Positions 24,709 to 31,773 of a stretch of 64,000 nucleotides of DNA are shown one piece after another. The stretch lies in assembly GCF_023701695.1 (NCBI RefSeq), contig NZ_JAJOZC010000001.1, positions 5,579,894-5,643,893 on the forward strand. The letters are read 5' to 3'. The translations under genes and the position numbers were made by a program. The notes under the pieces are model-generated. The model saw only the letters and a program-made list of their open reading frames with translations. It did not search any database and was not told the origin of the DNA. This DNA comes from Streptomyces sp. RKAG290. GTDB taxonomy: Bacteria; Actinomycetota; Actinomycetes; Streptomycetales; Streptomycetaceae. Every line of letters starts with the position of its first letter. The first letter of the stretch is position 1.

Positions 24709-25326
24709 TCAGCCGTCAGGCCAGCGGGACCGGGTGCCTGCCAGCTGTCTCTCCTCCCGCCGCTGCGCTCTGCGGCGCAGGAACCGGCGGATCCGGGAGG
24801 CGAGGAAGACCAGTATCACCAGGCCGAGCAGCAGCAGGGTCCCGGCGATGACGGCCGCGATCCACGGATGGAATATGGCGAAGGTGATGACTCCGGCGAC
24901 GCCCAGGTCCTCGGCCGTGCTCACCGCGATGTTGCTGAACGGTTCGGGGGAGGTGTTGACCGCCATCCTGGTGCCCGCCTTCACCAGATGGCTCATCAGC
25001 GCGGTGGAACCACCGACGGCCCCGGCCGCGAGCTCCGGCAGCGAACCGCTCTCGCCCGCCAGCAGCGCCGCCACCACGGCACCGGCGAGCGGCCTGATGA
25101 CGGTGTGCGCCGAGTCCCAGACCGAGTCCACGTACGGGATCTTGTCGGCCACGACTTCGCACAGGAAGAGCACACCGGCCACGACGAGCACATCGGTGCG
25201 CTGCAGCGAGGCGGGCACCTCGTCGGTGACACCGGTCGCGCCGAAGATGCCGAGCAGAAGGACCACCGCGTAGGCGTTGATCCCGCTCGCCCAGCCGCTT
25301 GTGAACACCAGGGGGAGTACGGACAC
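24709..25326 (-). CDS. DUF4126 family membrane protein
   Basis: A 205-residue protein with four or five TM segments (LPLVFTSGWASGINAYAVVLLLGI at the N-terminus; VLVVAGVLFLCEVVADKIPY; GAVVAALLAGESGS; IAAVIAGTLLLLGLVILVFLASRI) and a basic C-terminal tail RRFLRRRAQRREERQ. DUF4126 has no established function. GTG 25326 is chosen: TACGAT lies 7 nt upstream and no ribosome site is seen, suggesting a leaderless mRNA. A MacR-like box lies 57-72 nt upstream of the start. Its stop is 31 nt before the CrtI-like gene, so the two may be cotranscribed. Confidence 0.8.
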   Translation of the reverse strand: MSVLPLVFTSGWASGINAYAVVLLLGIFGATGVTDEVPASLQRTDVLVVAGVLFLCEVVADKIPYVDSVWDSAHTVIRPLAGAVVAALLAGESGSLPELAAGAVGGSTALMSHLVKAGTRMAVNTSPEPFSNIAVSTAEDLGVAGVITFAIFHPWIAAVIAGTLLLLGLVILVFLASRIRRFLRRRAQRREERQLAGTRSRWPDG

Positions 25327-25604
25327 GGACGTGATCGTAACCAGGTGGCGTACTGCTGCGGGAGGGCTCCGGTGCGCAGTTCTGAGTACGCGTACCCAGG
25401 GGGTGAGATGAGTAGGCGCGCGGATGGGCCGCGACCTGCGAAGACGGCAGAGTGGGGACCACGGAAGGGGCGCTGCGCCGGTACCGCCGGCACGGGGCGG
25501 CGGAGCAGGCGCGGCTCCCCCTTCCGAACGGGGGTGCGCGACGGAGGACCCGGGGACCACGGGGGAACGAGGGTCACGGGGGAAGGTTCTCCGGCAGCAC
25601 GCAA
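25327..25604. other. Intergenic region without a convincing gene
   Basis: About 280 bp between the DUF4126 start and the tetR terminator. Short ORFs exist but their codon use is not convincing. It holds the putative DUF4126 promoter and the MacR-like box (25383-25398). Confidence 0.6.
25383..25398. promoter_or_regulatory. Candidate MacR box upstream of DUF4126 gene
   Basis: TGAGTACGCGTACCCA matches the MacR consensus as I recall it from S. coelicolor (TGAGTACnnGTACTCA) at 13 of 14 fixed positions. The left half-site is perfect and the right half has one T to C change. It is 57-72 nt upstream of the start of a membrane-protein gene, the class of target reported for MacR, and macRS is encoded at the start of this window. 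Confidence 0.5.
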
Positions 25605-25655
25605 GACGCCGGTCCGGCGGGGCTCGGGGGGATCGAGCCCCGCCGGACCGGCGTC
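25605..25655. terminator. Very stable terminator of the tetR operon
   Basis: Perfect 22-bp inverted repeat (25605-25626 with 25634-25655), 7-nt loop, 33 nt beyond the stop of the minus-strand tetR gene. No T-run; typical of GC-rich actinobacterial hairpins. Confidence 0.85.
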
Positions 25656-25687
25656 CTCGTGCGTGCGTAACCTCGCGCGGCGCCGGT

Positions 25688-26299
25688 TCAGCGCCCGCTG
25701 ACCCGCCCGTGCAGCAGCAGGGACAGTGCCGAGTGCACGTCGTCGATGGACCGCTCCGGCTGGAACGCCTGCCAGTCCAGCGCCGCCACCAGCACCATGC
25801 CGACCAGCGCGGCCGCCGTCAGCGGGATGTCGATCTCCTCGCTGAGCTCGCCGCCGGCGACCCCTTCCCTGAGCACCCCCTCGACGACGGCGACGGCCTC
25901 CTGGCGCACCACCAGCAGGGTCCCCTGCCAGGCACGGTTGGTGCGCCACAGCTCGGCCACGTAGAGCTGGGTGAAGGCAGGGTAGCGGTCGATGAACGCC
26001 AGACCGGCCCGGATCATGGCGTCCAGTGCCTCGACCCGGCTGCCGCCCCGCTCGTCGGTCTCCTCGGCCGCGGAGCGCAGCGAGGAGGTGAGCAGCCCGA
26101 CGCCGTGGCGCAGCAGCTCCTCGAAGAGTTCGGTCTTGCTCTTGAAGTTGTAGTAGACCGTGCCCTTGGCGACCCCGGCGCGCTCGGCGATCTCGTCGAC
26201 CGTGGTGGCCGAGAAGCCCTTCTCGGCGATGAGGGTCACGGCCGCCTCGTAGAGCTTCTGCCGGGTGACCTGGCGGCGCGTGGTGCTACTGCTTTCCAT
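25688..26299 (-). CDS. TetR/AcrR family regulator
   Basis: A 203-residue repressor. N-terminal HTH: LYEAAVTLIAEKGFSATTVDEIAERAGVAK... TVYYNFKSKTEL. The C-terminal ligand-binding domain is generic. ATG 26299 follows CAGGAGC. Last gene of the minus-strand ABC / YhgE / tetR operon; a TetR-type inverted repeat lies before the first gene (29198-29219), so autoregulation of the whole operon is likely. Confidence 0.88.
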   Translation of the reverse strand: MESSSTTRRQVTRQKLYEAAVTLIAEKGFSATTVDEIAERAGVAKGTVYYNFKSKTELFEELLRHGVGLLTSSLRSAAEETDERGGSRVEALDAMIRAGLAFIDRYPAFTQLYVAELWRTNRAWQGTLLVVRQEAVAVVEGVLREGVAGGELSEEIDIPLTAAALVGMVLVAALDWQAFQPERSIDDVHSALSLLLHGRVSGR

Positions 26300-26328
26300 G
26301 CTCCTGATTCTCACAGGTCCAGGAGCGC

Positions 26329-28415
26329 TCACAGGCTCAGCTCCGGGTGCAGCCGGTCCAGTGTCCACATCTGCTTGCGGCGCGCGGAGACGGCGGTCAG
26401 CGCGAGCGCCCCCGCGGTGAAGGCCAGCAGTACCGCGCAGCCCTGCCAGACCGGGCCGAGTCCGCCGCCCGTGATCAGCCGGCGCAGCCCCTCGACGACG
26501 TAACTCATCGGCAGGTAGGGATGGATCGCGTTGAAGAAGCCCGGGCTGGTCTGCACGGGATACGTCCCCCGGCCGAGGTCAGCTGGAGCATCAGCGCCGC
26601 GAGTACGAGGATGCGTCCCGCCGCCCCGAACCGCGCGTTCAACCACTGCACGATCGCCGCGAAACAGCACGTCACCAGTGCCAGGAAGCCGATCGTCCCG
26701 GTGGCGCGGACCATCTGCAGGCCGAGCCCCCAGTGCAGTACGGACATCAGCGCGGCCACCTGCAGCACACCGATCGCGGCCACCGGCAGCCAGCCGGCGA
26801 GGGCGATCCGCCAGGCCGGGGCCCCGGCGGCGAGCGCGCGCCGGTTGAGCGGCTGGATCAGCATGTACGCCACCATCGCGCCGACCCAGAGGGAGAGCGG
26901 GATGAAGTAGGGGGCGAAGCCGGTGCCGTAGTTGGGCGCCTCGTGGAGTGAACGCGAGGCCAGGTGCACGGGGTCGGACATGACTCCGGTGCGGGAGTCG
27001 CGGTCCTTCTTGCCGTAGTCGGGGATCTTGCCGACGCCGTCGTTGAGACCCTGGGCGAGGGTGGCCGAGCCGTCGCCGAGGCGGATCATTCCGCTGTTCA
27101 GACTCGTCGCCCCCTTCTTCAGCTTGCCGACCCCGGTGTTCAGGTCGGCCGAGCCGGACTTGGCCGTGGCCAGGCCGGTGTGGAGCTGGTCGGCGCCCTT
27201 GGCGACCTTGTGGGCGCCGGTGTTGAGCTTGTTGATCTTCGCGACGGCGGTGTCGAGGTCCTCGTCCAGATGCGGCGCGCGCTCGGCGAGGGCGTCGGCC
27301 TGTTTCTGCAGGGTCGTCAACTGGCCGCGCAGGTTCTTGAGGTCCCCGTTCTGGTTCTTCACCAGCACGTTCACGTCGTCCGCGACCGCGGCGACGTCGG
27401 CCGCCGCCGTCACGGCCCGCTTCAGCGGCGGGCAGACGGTGGGGTCGGGGAGCGGCTGCTCCTCGCACCGGGCGCGGTGGACGGCGGCGAGATCGTCGGA
27501 GGCCTTGTGCGCGGCGGTGGCGGCGGCGGGCGCCGCCTTGACCAGCACGTCGAGGTTGTCCCGTACGGTCTGCGAGGAATCGGCGACCAGCCGGGCCGTG
27601 TCGCCGATCGACTTGCCGTTGTCCTTGAGGAACGGGCGGACGTCACCGGCCACCCCGTTGACCTTGTCGGCGAGCAGCTGGGTGCCGCCGGCGACCTGGC
27701 GCGAGCCGGTCTCCAGGTCACCGGCGCCCTTGTCCAGCTTCACGATGCCGCCGGCCAGCCGGCCACTGCCGGCCTTGGCGTCCTTCAGCCCGTCCGCGAG
27801 GTCCTTGGAGCCCTTCTTCGCCTTGCCGATCCCGCCCTTGAGATCGTCGGCCCCCTTGGCCGCCTTCTCCGTCGCGTCATGCAGATCGGAGAAGTTGATG
27901 AAGATCCGGTCGAGGAATCCGCGGGAGGCGTTCGTCGACGCCGCGGTGCGGACCTCGGAGAAGACCGTCCGGGAGATCTGGCCGACGATGTAGTTGTTCG
28001 CGTCGTTGGTGCGGACCTGGAGCGCGCCGGTCTCGGGGGAGTCGCCCGCGCTGGAGGCGATGCGCTTGCTGAAGTCGGAAGGCATCGTCAGCGAGAGGTA
28101 GTACGTGCCGTCCTCGACGCCCTGGCGTGCCTCCGTGGCACTCACCTGGTGCCAGTCGAAGACCTTGGAGTCGAGCAGTTTGCCGGTGATCTCGTCCCCG
28201 GCGGTGATCCGCTTGCCCTCGGCCGCGGCGCCCTTGTCGTCGTTGACCAGGGCGACCGGGATGCGGTCCAGGCGGCCGTAGGGATCCCAGAACGACCACA
28301 GGTACAGCGCGCCGTAGAGCAGGGGCAGCAGCAGGAGCGCGGCCAGCGCGGCGCGTGGCAGCTTCCCCCTGCCGAAGCGCCTGAGTTCAAGAGCGGCCAG
28401 TCTCGGCGAACGCAT
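26329..28415 (-). pseudogene. YhgE/Pip (ABC-2-like) membrane protein, frameshifted near its C-terminus
   Basis: An N-terminal TM helix (LAALLLLPLLYGALYLWSF), a large extracellular part rich in KGADDLKGG-type repeats predicted to be coiled coil (about residues 180-460), then five or six C-terminal TM helices. This is the YhgE/Pip architecture, an ABC-2-like permease. As sequenced, the frame is lost at five Gs on the minus strand (26566-26570). One extra G restores LTSAGGTYPVQTSPGFFNAI and a normal C-terminus ending LDRLHPELSL (695 residues). The 1.9-kb part before the break and the short tail are both well conserved, so a sequencing error is more likely than decay. It overlaps the ABC gene by 29 bp. 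Confidence 0.8.
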
Positions 28416-29181
28416 CGGCCGTCCCTTCGTCGTCCATGAGGTCCGCCGGCTCCGCGGCGTCGGTGAGGCCGGCGTGCTCCGCCGGGGTGGTGCCCGTGCG
28501 CACGACGACGGCGTCCGCCGGGGCCTGGCTGCACACGGCCAGCACGGTCGTGCCGTCGGCGGTGAGGGAGCGGAGCAGCTCCCAGGCCTCGGTGCGCTCG
28601 GCGTCGGAGAGCTTGAGGTCGGCGTCGTCCACCGCGAGCAGCCGTGGCCGGCCGATCAGCGCGAGAGCGAGCGAGAGCCGCAGCGCCTCCAGCCGTTCCA
28701 GGTCCCGCACGGAGGTCCGCTCGGCCTTGGGCAGGGTGGCCGGGTCGAGACCGGCGGCCGCCAGCGCCGTGTCGATCCGCGCCCGGGCGGTGGCGACGCG
28801 CTCGTGGCGCGGGCGCAGCAGGGCGCGCAGCGAGCCGTCGAAGCGGCGCTGCAGCAGAGCGCGTTCGCGAAGGTGCTCGGCGACCGTGAAGGCCGGGTCG
28901 AGCTCGCTCACCCCCGGCACCGGGCCGAGTGCGGCGATGCGGCGTACGGCCGCGGCCCGGCGCGGCAGGCGCAGGCCCCCCGTCTCGGCATGGCCCTCGG
29001 TGGAGCGCATCCGGCCGGTGAGGGCGAGCAGCAGGCAGGTGCGGCCGGAGCCGGACGGGCCCTCGACCGCGATCAGGGAGCCGGGCCCGGCGCTGAAAGT
29101 CACACCGCGGAAGGCCCAGCCGCGTGGCCCCTTGAGCCCGAGGTCCTCGGCGGTGACCGCCGCCCCGTGCGGGCTGTCCAC
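28387..29181 (-). CDS. Degenerate ABC transporter ATP-binding protein
   Basis: A 264-residue nucleotide-binding protein, presumed partner of the downstream YhgE/Pip permease. Every catalytic motif deviates: Walker A is GPSGSGRT (Arg in place of the invariant Lys), the signature LSGGQ position reads near DLERLEALRL, Walker B ends LLAVDDAD (Asp instead of the catalytic Glu), and the H-loop position reads TVLAVCSQ (no His). ATP hydrolysis is probably absent or slow; it may act as a regulatory or structural subunit. GTG 29181 follows GGAGAGGG. Confidence 0.82.
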   Translation of the reverse strand: MDSPHGAAVTAEDLGLKGPRGWAFRGVTFSAGPGSLIAVEGPSGSGRTCLLLALTGRMRSTEGHAETGGLRLPRRAAAVRRIAALGPVPGVSELDPAFTVAEHLRERALLQRRFDGSLRALLRPRHERVATARARIDTALAAAGLDPATLPKAERTSVRDLERLEALRLSLALALIGRPRLLAVDDADLKLSDAERTEAWELLRSLTADGTTVLAVCSQAPADAVVVRTGTTPAEHAGLTDAAEPADLMDDEGTADAFAETGRS

Positions 29182-29197
29182 AGACCCTCTCCATTCT

Positions 29198-29219
29198 TTG
29201 AACTGACCAGTCAGTGCAA
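29198..29219. promoter_or_regulatory. TetR-type operator before the ABC/YhgE/tetR operon
   Basis: A 22-bp imperfect palindrome: TTGAACTGAC on one side, and GTCAGTGCAA on the other around a short AC/AG centre. It lies 17 nt upstream of the ABC gene start, the usual place for a TetR autoregulatory site. Confidence 0.65.
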
Positions 29220-29348
29220 AAATGTAGCCCGAACTTGCGATCGAAGCAAAAGGCCAGGTCGGGAGGGAATCGAGGCCAATTGTCAGTGGCGGCCGTCACG
29301 ATGGGTACACGACGGCCACGAAGCCGTTACGAGACAGGAGGTTCTGCC

Positions 29349-29873
29349 ATGGCCCACTCGTCCGCAGCAGCCGCTCCACGACGCCGCGCAGACGGCCCTG
29401 CCCCCTCACTGACCGGTCCGGCAAGCGACGTACACCCCGTCCTCCGGCGCGCCACGGCGCCGCCCGCCGCTCTCGATCTCCTCGCCCAGGCCCACGCCGG
29501 TCTCGAAGAGGCAGCTGTTCTCGACGTGCCCAACGAGCGGTATGCCACCGCTCACCTCGCCGCGCTGCGCGCCGCCGCCGCGGTGCTCGCCGTCCGCGGC
29601 CGTCCCGAGCCCTCCCGGGGGCGCCGGGAGCGGATCCGCAGCGCCTGGGAGGTCCTCCCGGAGATCGCCCCGGAGCTGACCGAGTGGAGCGCGCTCTTCG
29701 CCTCGGGTGCCGGCCGGCGGGCCCGGGCGGAGGCGGGCATACCCGGTGCGGCGGGCCGGCGTGACGCGGACGACCTGCTCCGCGACGTGTCGATGTTCCT
29801 GCGCCTGGTGGAGCGGCTGCTGTCCCTCCACCCGGTGCTCCCGCAGCCCCGCACGGAGCGGCCGCAGGAGTGA
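29349..29873 (+). CDS. SAV_6107-type HEPN-domain protein
   Basis: A 174-residue all-helical protein. I recognise it as the actinobacterial SAV_6107 HEPN family: LDLLAQAHAGLEEA, then NERYATAHLAALRAAAAVLA, which contains R-x4-H as in HEPN ribonucleases, and the C-terminal VSMFLRLVERLLSLHP. HEPN proteins are often toxins or RNases, but no antitoxin-like gene adjoins it and the family is core in Streptomyces, so a housekeeping role is more likely. A disordered Ala/Pro-rich N-terminus precedes residue 40. AGGAGG lies 7 nt before ATG 29349. Divergent from the ABC operon. Confidence 0.75.
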   Translation: MAHSSAAAAPRRRADGPAPSLTGPASDVHPVLRRATAPPAALDLLAQAHAGLEEAAVLDVPNERYATAHLAALRAAAAVLAVRGRPEPSRGRRERIRSAWEVLPEIAPELTEWSALFASGAGRRARAEAGIPGAAGRRDADDLLRDVSMFLRLVERLLSLHPVLPQPRTERPQE

Positions 29874-29976
29874 GGGCGGCGCGGGCGGCGCGAGGCAATA
29901 GGGTGGACGGGACCTATCACCTGCGCTGTTCACGCTCCGCCGTCAGCGGCGGCACCGTGCCGAGGAGTCAACTGCC

Positions 29977-30735
29977 GTGTCGGACCAGCTGCGCCCCCGC
30001 GCCTCCCTCCGTACCGCCGTGGTCTGGGAGGTCCTCAAGGACGCCCTCGACCGTCAGGTCAAGGCGACGGGCAGGGACGCCCTGGACGTACTGGACACCG
30101 GTGGCGGTACGGGCAACTTCGCCGTGCCGGTCGCCCGCCTCGGCCACCGGGTCACCGTCGTCGACCCCAGCCCCAACGCGCTGTTCGCACTGGAGCGCCG
30201 GGCCGCCGAGGCCGGGGTCGCCGACCGCGTCCGCGGAGTCCAGGGCGACATCCTCGGCCTGTTCGACGTGGTCGAGCGCGGCGGCTACGACGCGGCGCTC
30301 TGCCACGGGGTCCTGGAATACGTGGACGACCCCGCCCAGGGCGTACGCCACGCGGTCGACGCGCTCCGCCCGGCCGGAGCCCTCAGCCTGCTCGCCGCCG
30401 GGCTGGGCGGCGCGGTCCTGGCCCGGGCGCTCGCCGGTCACTTCACCGAGGCCAGGCAGGCGCTCAGCGACCCGGCGGGCCGCTGGGGCGACGGCGACCC
30501 GATGCCCAGGCGCTACACCGCGGAGCAGCTCACCGAGCTGGTCTCGGCGGCCGGTGTCGAGGTCGGCGCGGTGCACGGCGTCCGCGTCTTCGCGGATCTT
30601 GTACCGGGCGTCCTGGTGGACACCGAGCCGGGTGCGATGGAAGCCCTTCTCAAGCTGGAGACGGCGGCCGCCGAACTGCCGGCCTTCCACTCGGTGGCGA
30701 CCCAGCTGCACGTTCTGGGCACCAAGCCCGCCTGA
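29977..30735 (+). CDS. SAM-dependent class I methyltransferase
   Basis: A 252-residue protein. Motif I is LDVLDTGGGTGNFAVPVA, the acidic loop VTVVDPSPNAL, motif IV ALCHGVLEYVDDP, and motif V LRPAGALSLLAAG. It resembles the CmoM/UbiG group, but the substrate cannot be told from sequence. GTG 29977 is preceded by GAGGAG. It follows the HEPN gene by 103 nt on the same strand. Confidence 0.8.
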   Translation: MSDQLRPRASLRTAVVWEVLKDALDRQVKATGRDALDVLDTGGGTGNFAVPVARLGHRVTVVDPSPNALFALERRAAEAGVADRVRGVQGDILGLFDVVERGGYDAALCHGVLEYVDDPAQGVRHAVDALRPAGALSLLAAGLGGAVLARALAGHFTEARQALSDPAGRWGDGDPMPRRYTAEQLTELVSAAGVEVGAVHGVRVFADLVPGVLVDTEPGAMEALLKLETAAAELPAFHSVATQLHVLGTKPA

Positions 30736-30817
30736 GGCACCGGGCACCGACCGGCCGGATCACGACGGTAGCGCGGCTGATCAGCAACGCAGCCGCAGAC
30801 GGAGTACGGCCCAGCAG

Positions 30818-30851
30818 CCCCGATCAGGGCCTCGGCCCCGTATGATCGGGG
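30818..30851. terminator. Hairpin in the gap after the methyltransferase gene
   Basis: Perfect 9-bp arms ccccgatca / tgatcgggg around a 16-nt loop, 83 nt after the stop. Possible terminator. The rest of the 30736-31030 gap shows no gene. Confidence 0.45.
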
Positions 30852-31030
30852 GACACCATCCGGCATGACGGACCGGAGGTTGGGGAATCAACGCCTCAGC
30901 AGCTGAGCCGTCGTGGCGGCCCGGACTGGTTGATTGGCAATGAGGGCGGGTTTCACGGGGACGATTCCCTGCCTATCCTGGAAGGGCCGCATACCGGCCG
31001 CCCCCCGCGGCCGACGACGAGGAGGACTCC

Positions 31031-31375
31031 GTGCCGCTCTCGGAGCACGAGCAGCGAATGCTCGAGCAAATGGAGCGAGCGCTGTACGCCGAAGATCCCA
31101 AGTTCGCGACAGCGCTCGAGGGAAGCGGGCTGCGTACGTACACCCGGCGACGGGTCTACCAGGCAGTTGCTGGCTTCTTGGTGGGTATCGCGCTCCTCAT
31201 GGCCGGAATGGTCGCCAAGCAGATCTGGATCAGCGTGGTGGGTTTCCTCGTCATGCTGGGCTGTGCGGTGCTCGCGGTCACGGCTTGGCGCAAAGCGCCC
31301 AAGCCGGGTGAGCAACAGGCAGCCGGGGCCGGAGGCGGGGCGAGCGTCGACAGCCCAAACAGCGCCGGACCGTGA
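31031..31375 (+). CDS. DUF3040 membrane protein
   Basis: A 114-residue small actinobacterial protein: the N-terminal family block LSEHEQRMLEQMERALYAEDPKFA, two adjacent TM helices (AVAGFLVGIALLMAGMV and IWISVVGFLVMLGCAVLAVT) and an Ala/Gly-rich tail. Function unknown. In actinobacteria this family is commonly found close to the dcw cluster, as here. GTG 31031 follows GAGGAGGAC. Confidence 0.85.
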   Translation: MPLSEHEQRMLEQMERALYAEDPKFATALEGSGLRTYTRRRVYQAVAGFLVGIALLMAGMVAKQIWISVVGFLVMLGCAVLAVTAWRKAPKPGEQQAAGAGGGASVDSPNSAGP

Positions 31376-31773
31376 TGAACCGGATCGAGCAGCGGTGGCA
31401 GCGCCGCCGCGATGAGCACGGCCAGTAAGCGCTTCGAACACTTATGGGTGAGGGGCGGTCGCATTTCTGCGACCGCCCCTCACCCGTGTGCCCGCACCGG
31501 GAGCGGGCCGCGTGGAGCCGCGTGGAGCGGGCCCGCGGGGTGCCCTCGGGCGCCGGAAGGGCGGGGCGGCTCCCTTCACGGGCCGACAAGGCTGAGAAGG
31601 GTGCCCCCGGCCCCGAGGGCCGGGAAGGGTGCCCCGGCTCGGAAGAGCCTGACGCGGGACGCCGGCGGCGGCCGCCGGGCAGCCCAGGGCCGGGCGGCCC
31701 CTCCGCGGGACCCCTCCGCCGGACCCCTCCGCCGGGCGGCCCCTGGCAGGGCAGCCCGGCGGGCGGGCTTCGG
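31376..31773. other. Convergent gap with no credible gene
   Basis: About 400 bp between DUF3040 and the TgpA gene. It holds one strong terminator (31446-31485) and then extremely GC-rich sequence with short direct repeats (ggacccctccgcc twice near 31700-31730). ORFs here are artefacts of GC content. Confidence 0.6.
31446..31485. terminator. Terminator after DUF3040
   Basis: Perfect 18-bp stem (31446-31463 with 31468-31485) and a TTTC loop, 70 nt after the DUF3040 stop. Being symmetric, it may also serve the minus-strand operon. Confidence 0.85.

Noticed and set aside
29349..30735. Toxin-antitoxin module formed by the HEPN protein and the next gene
   Set aside because: The neighbour is an ordinary class I methyltransferase, 103 nt away, not a MNT or antitoxin-type protein.
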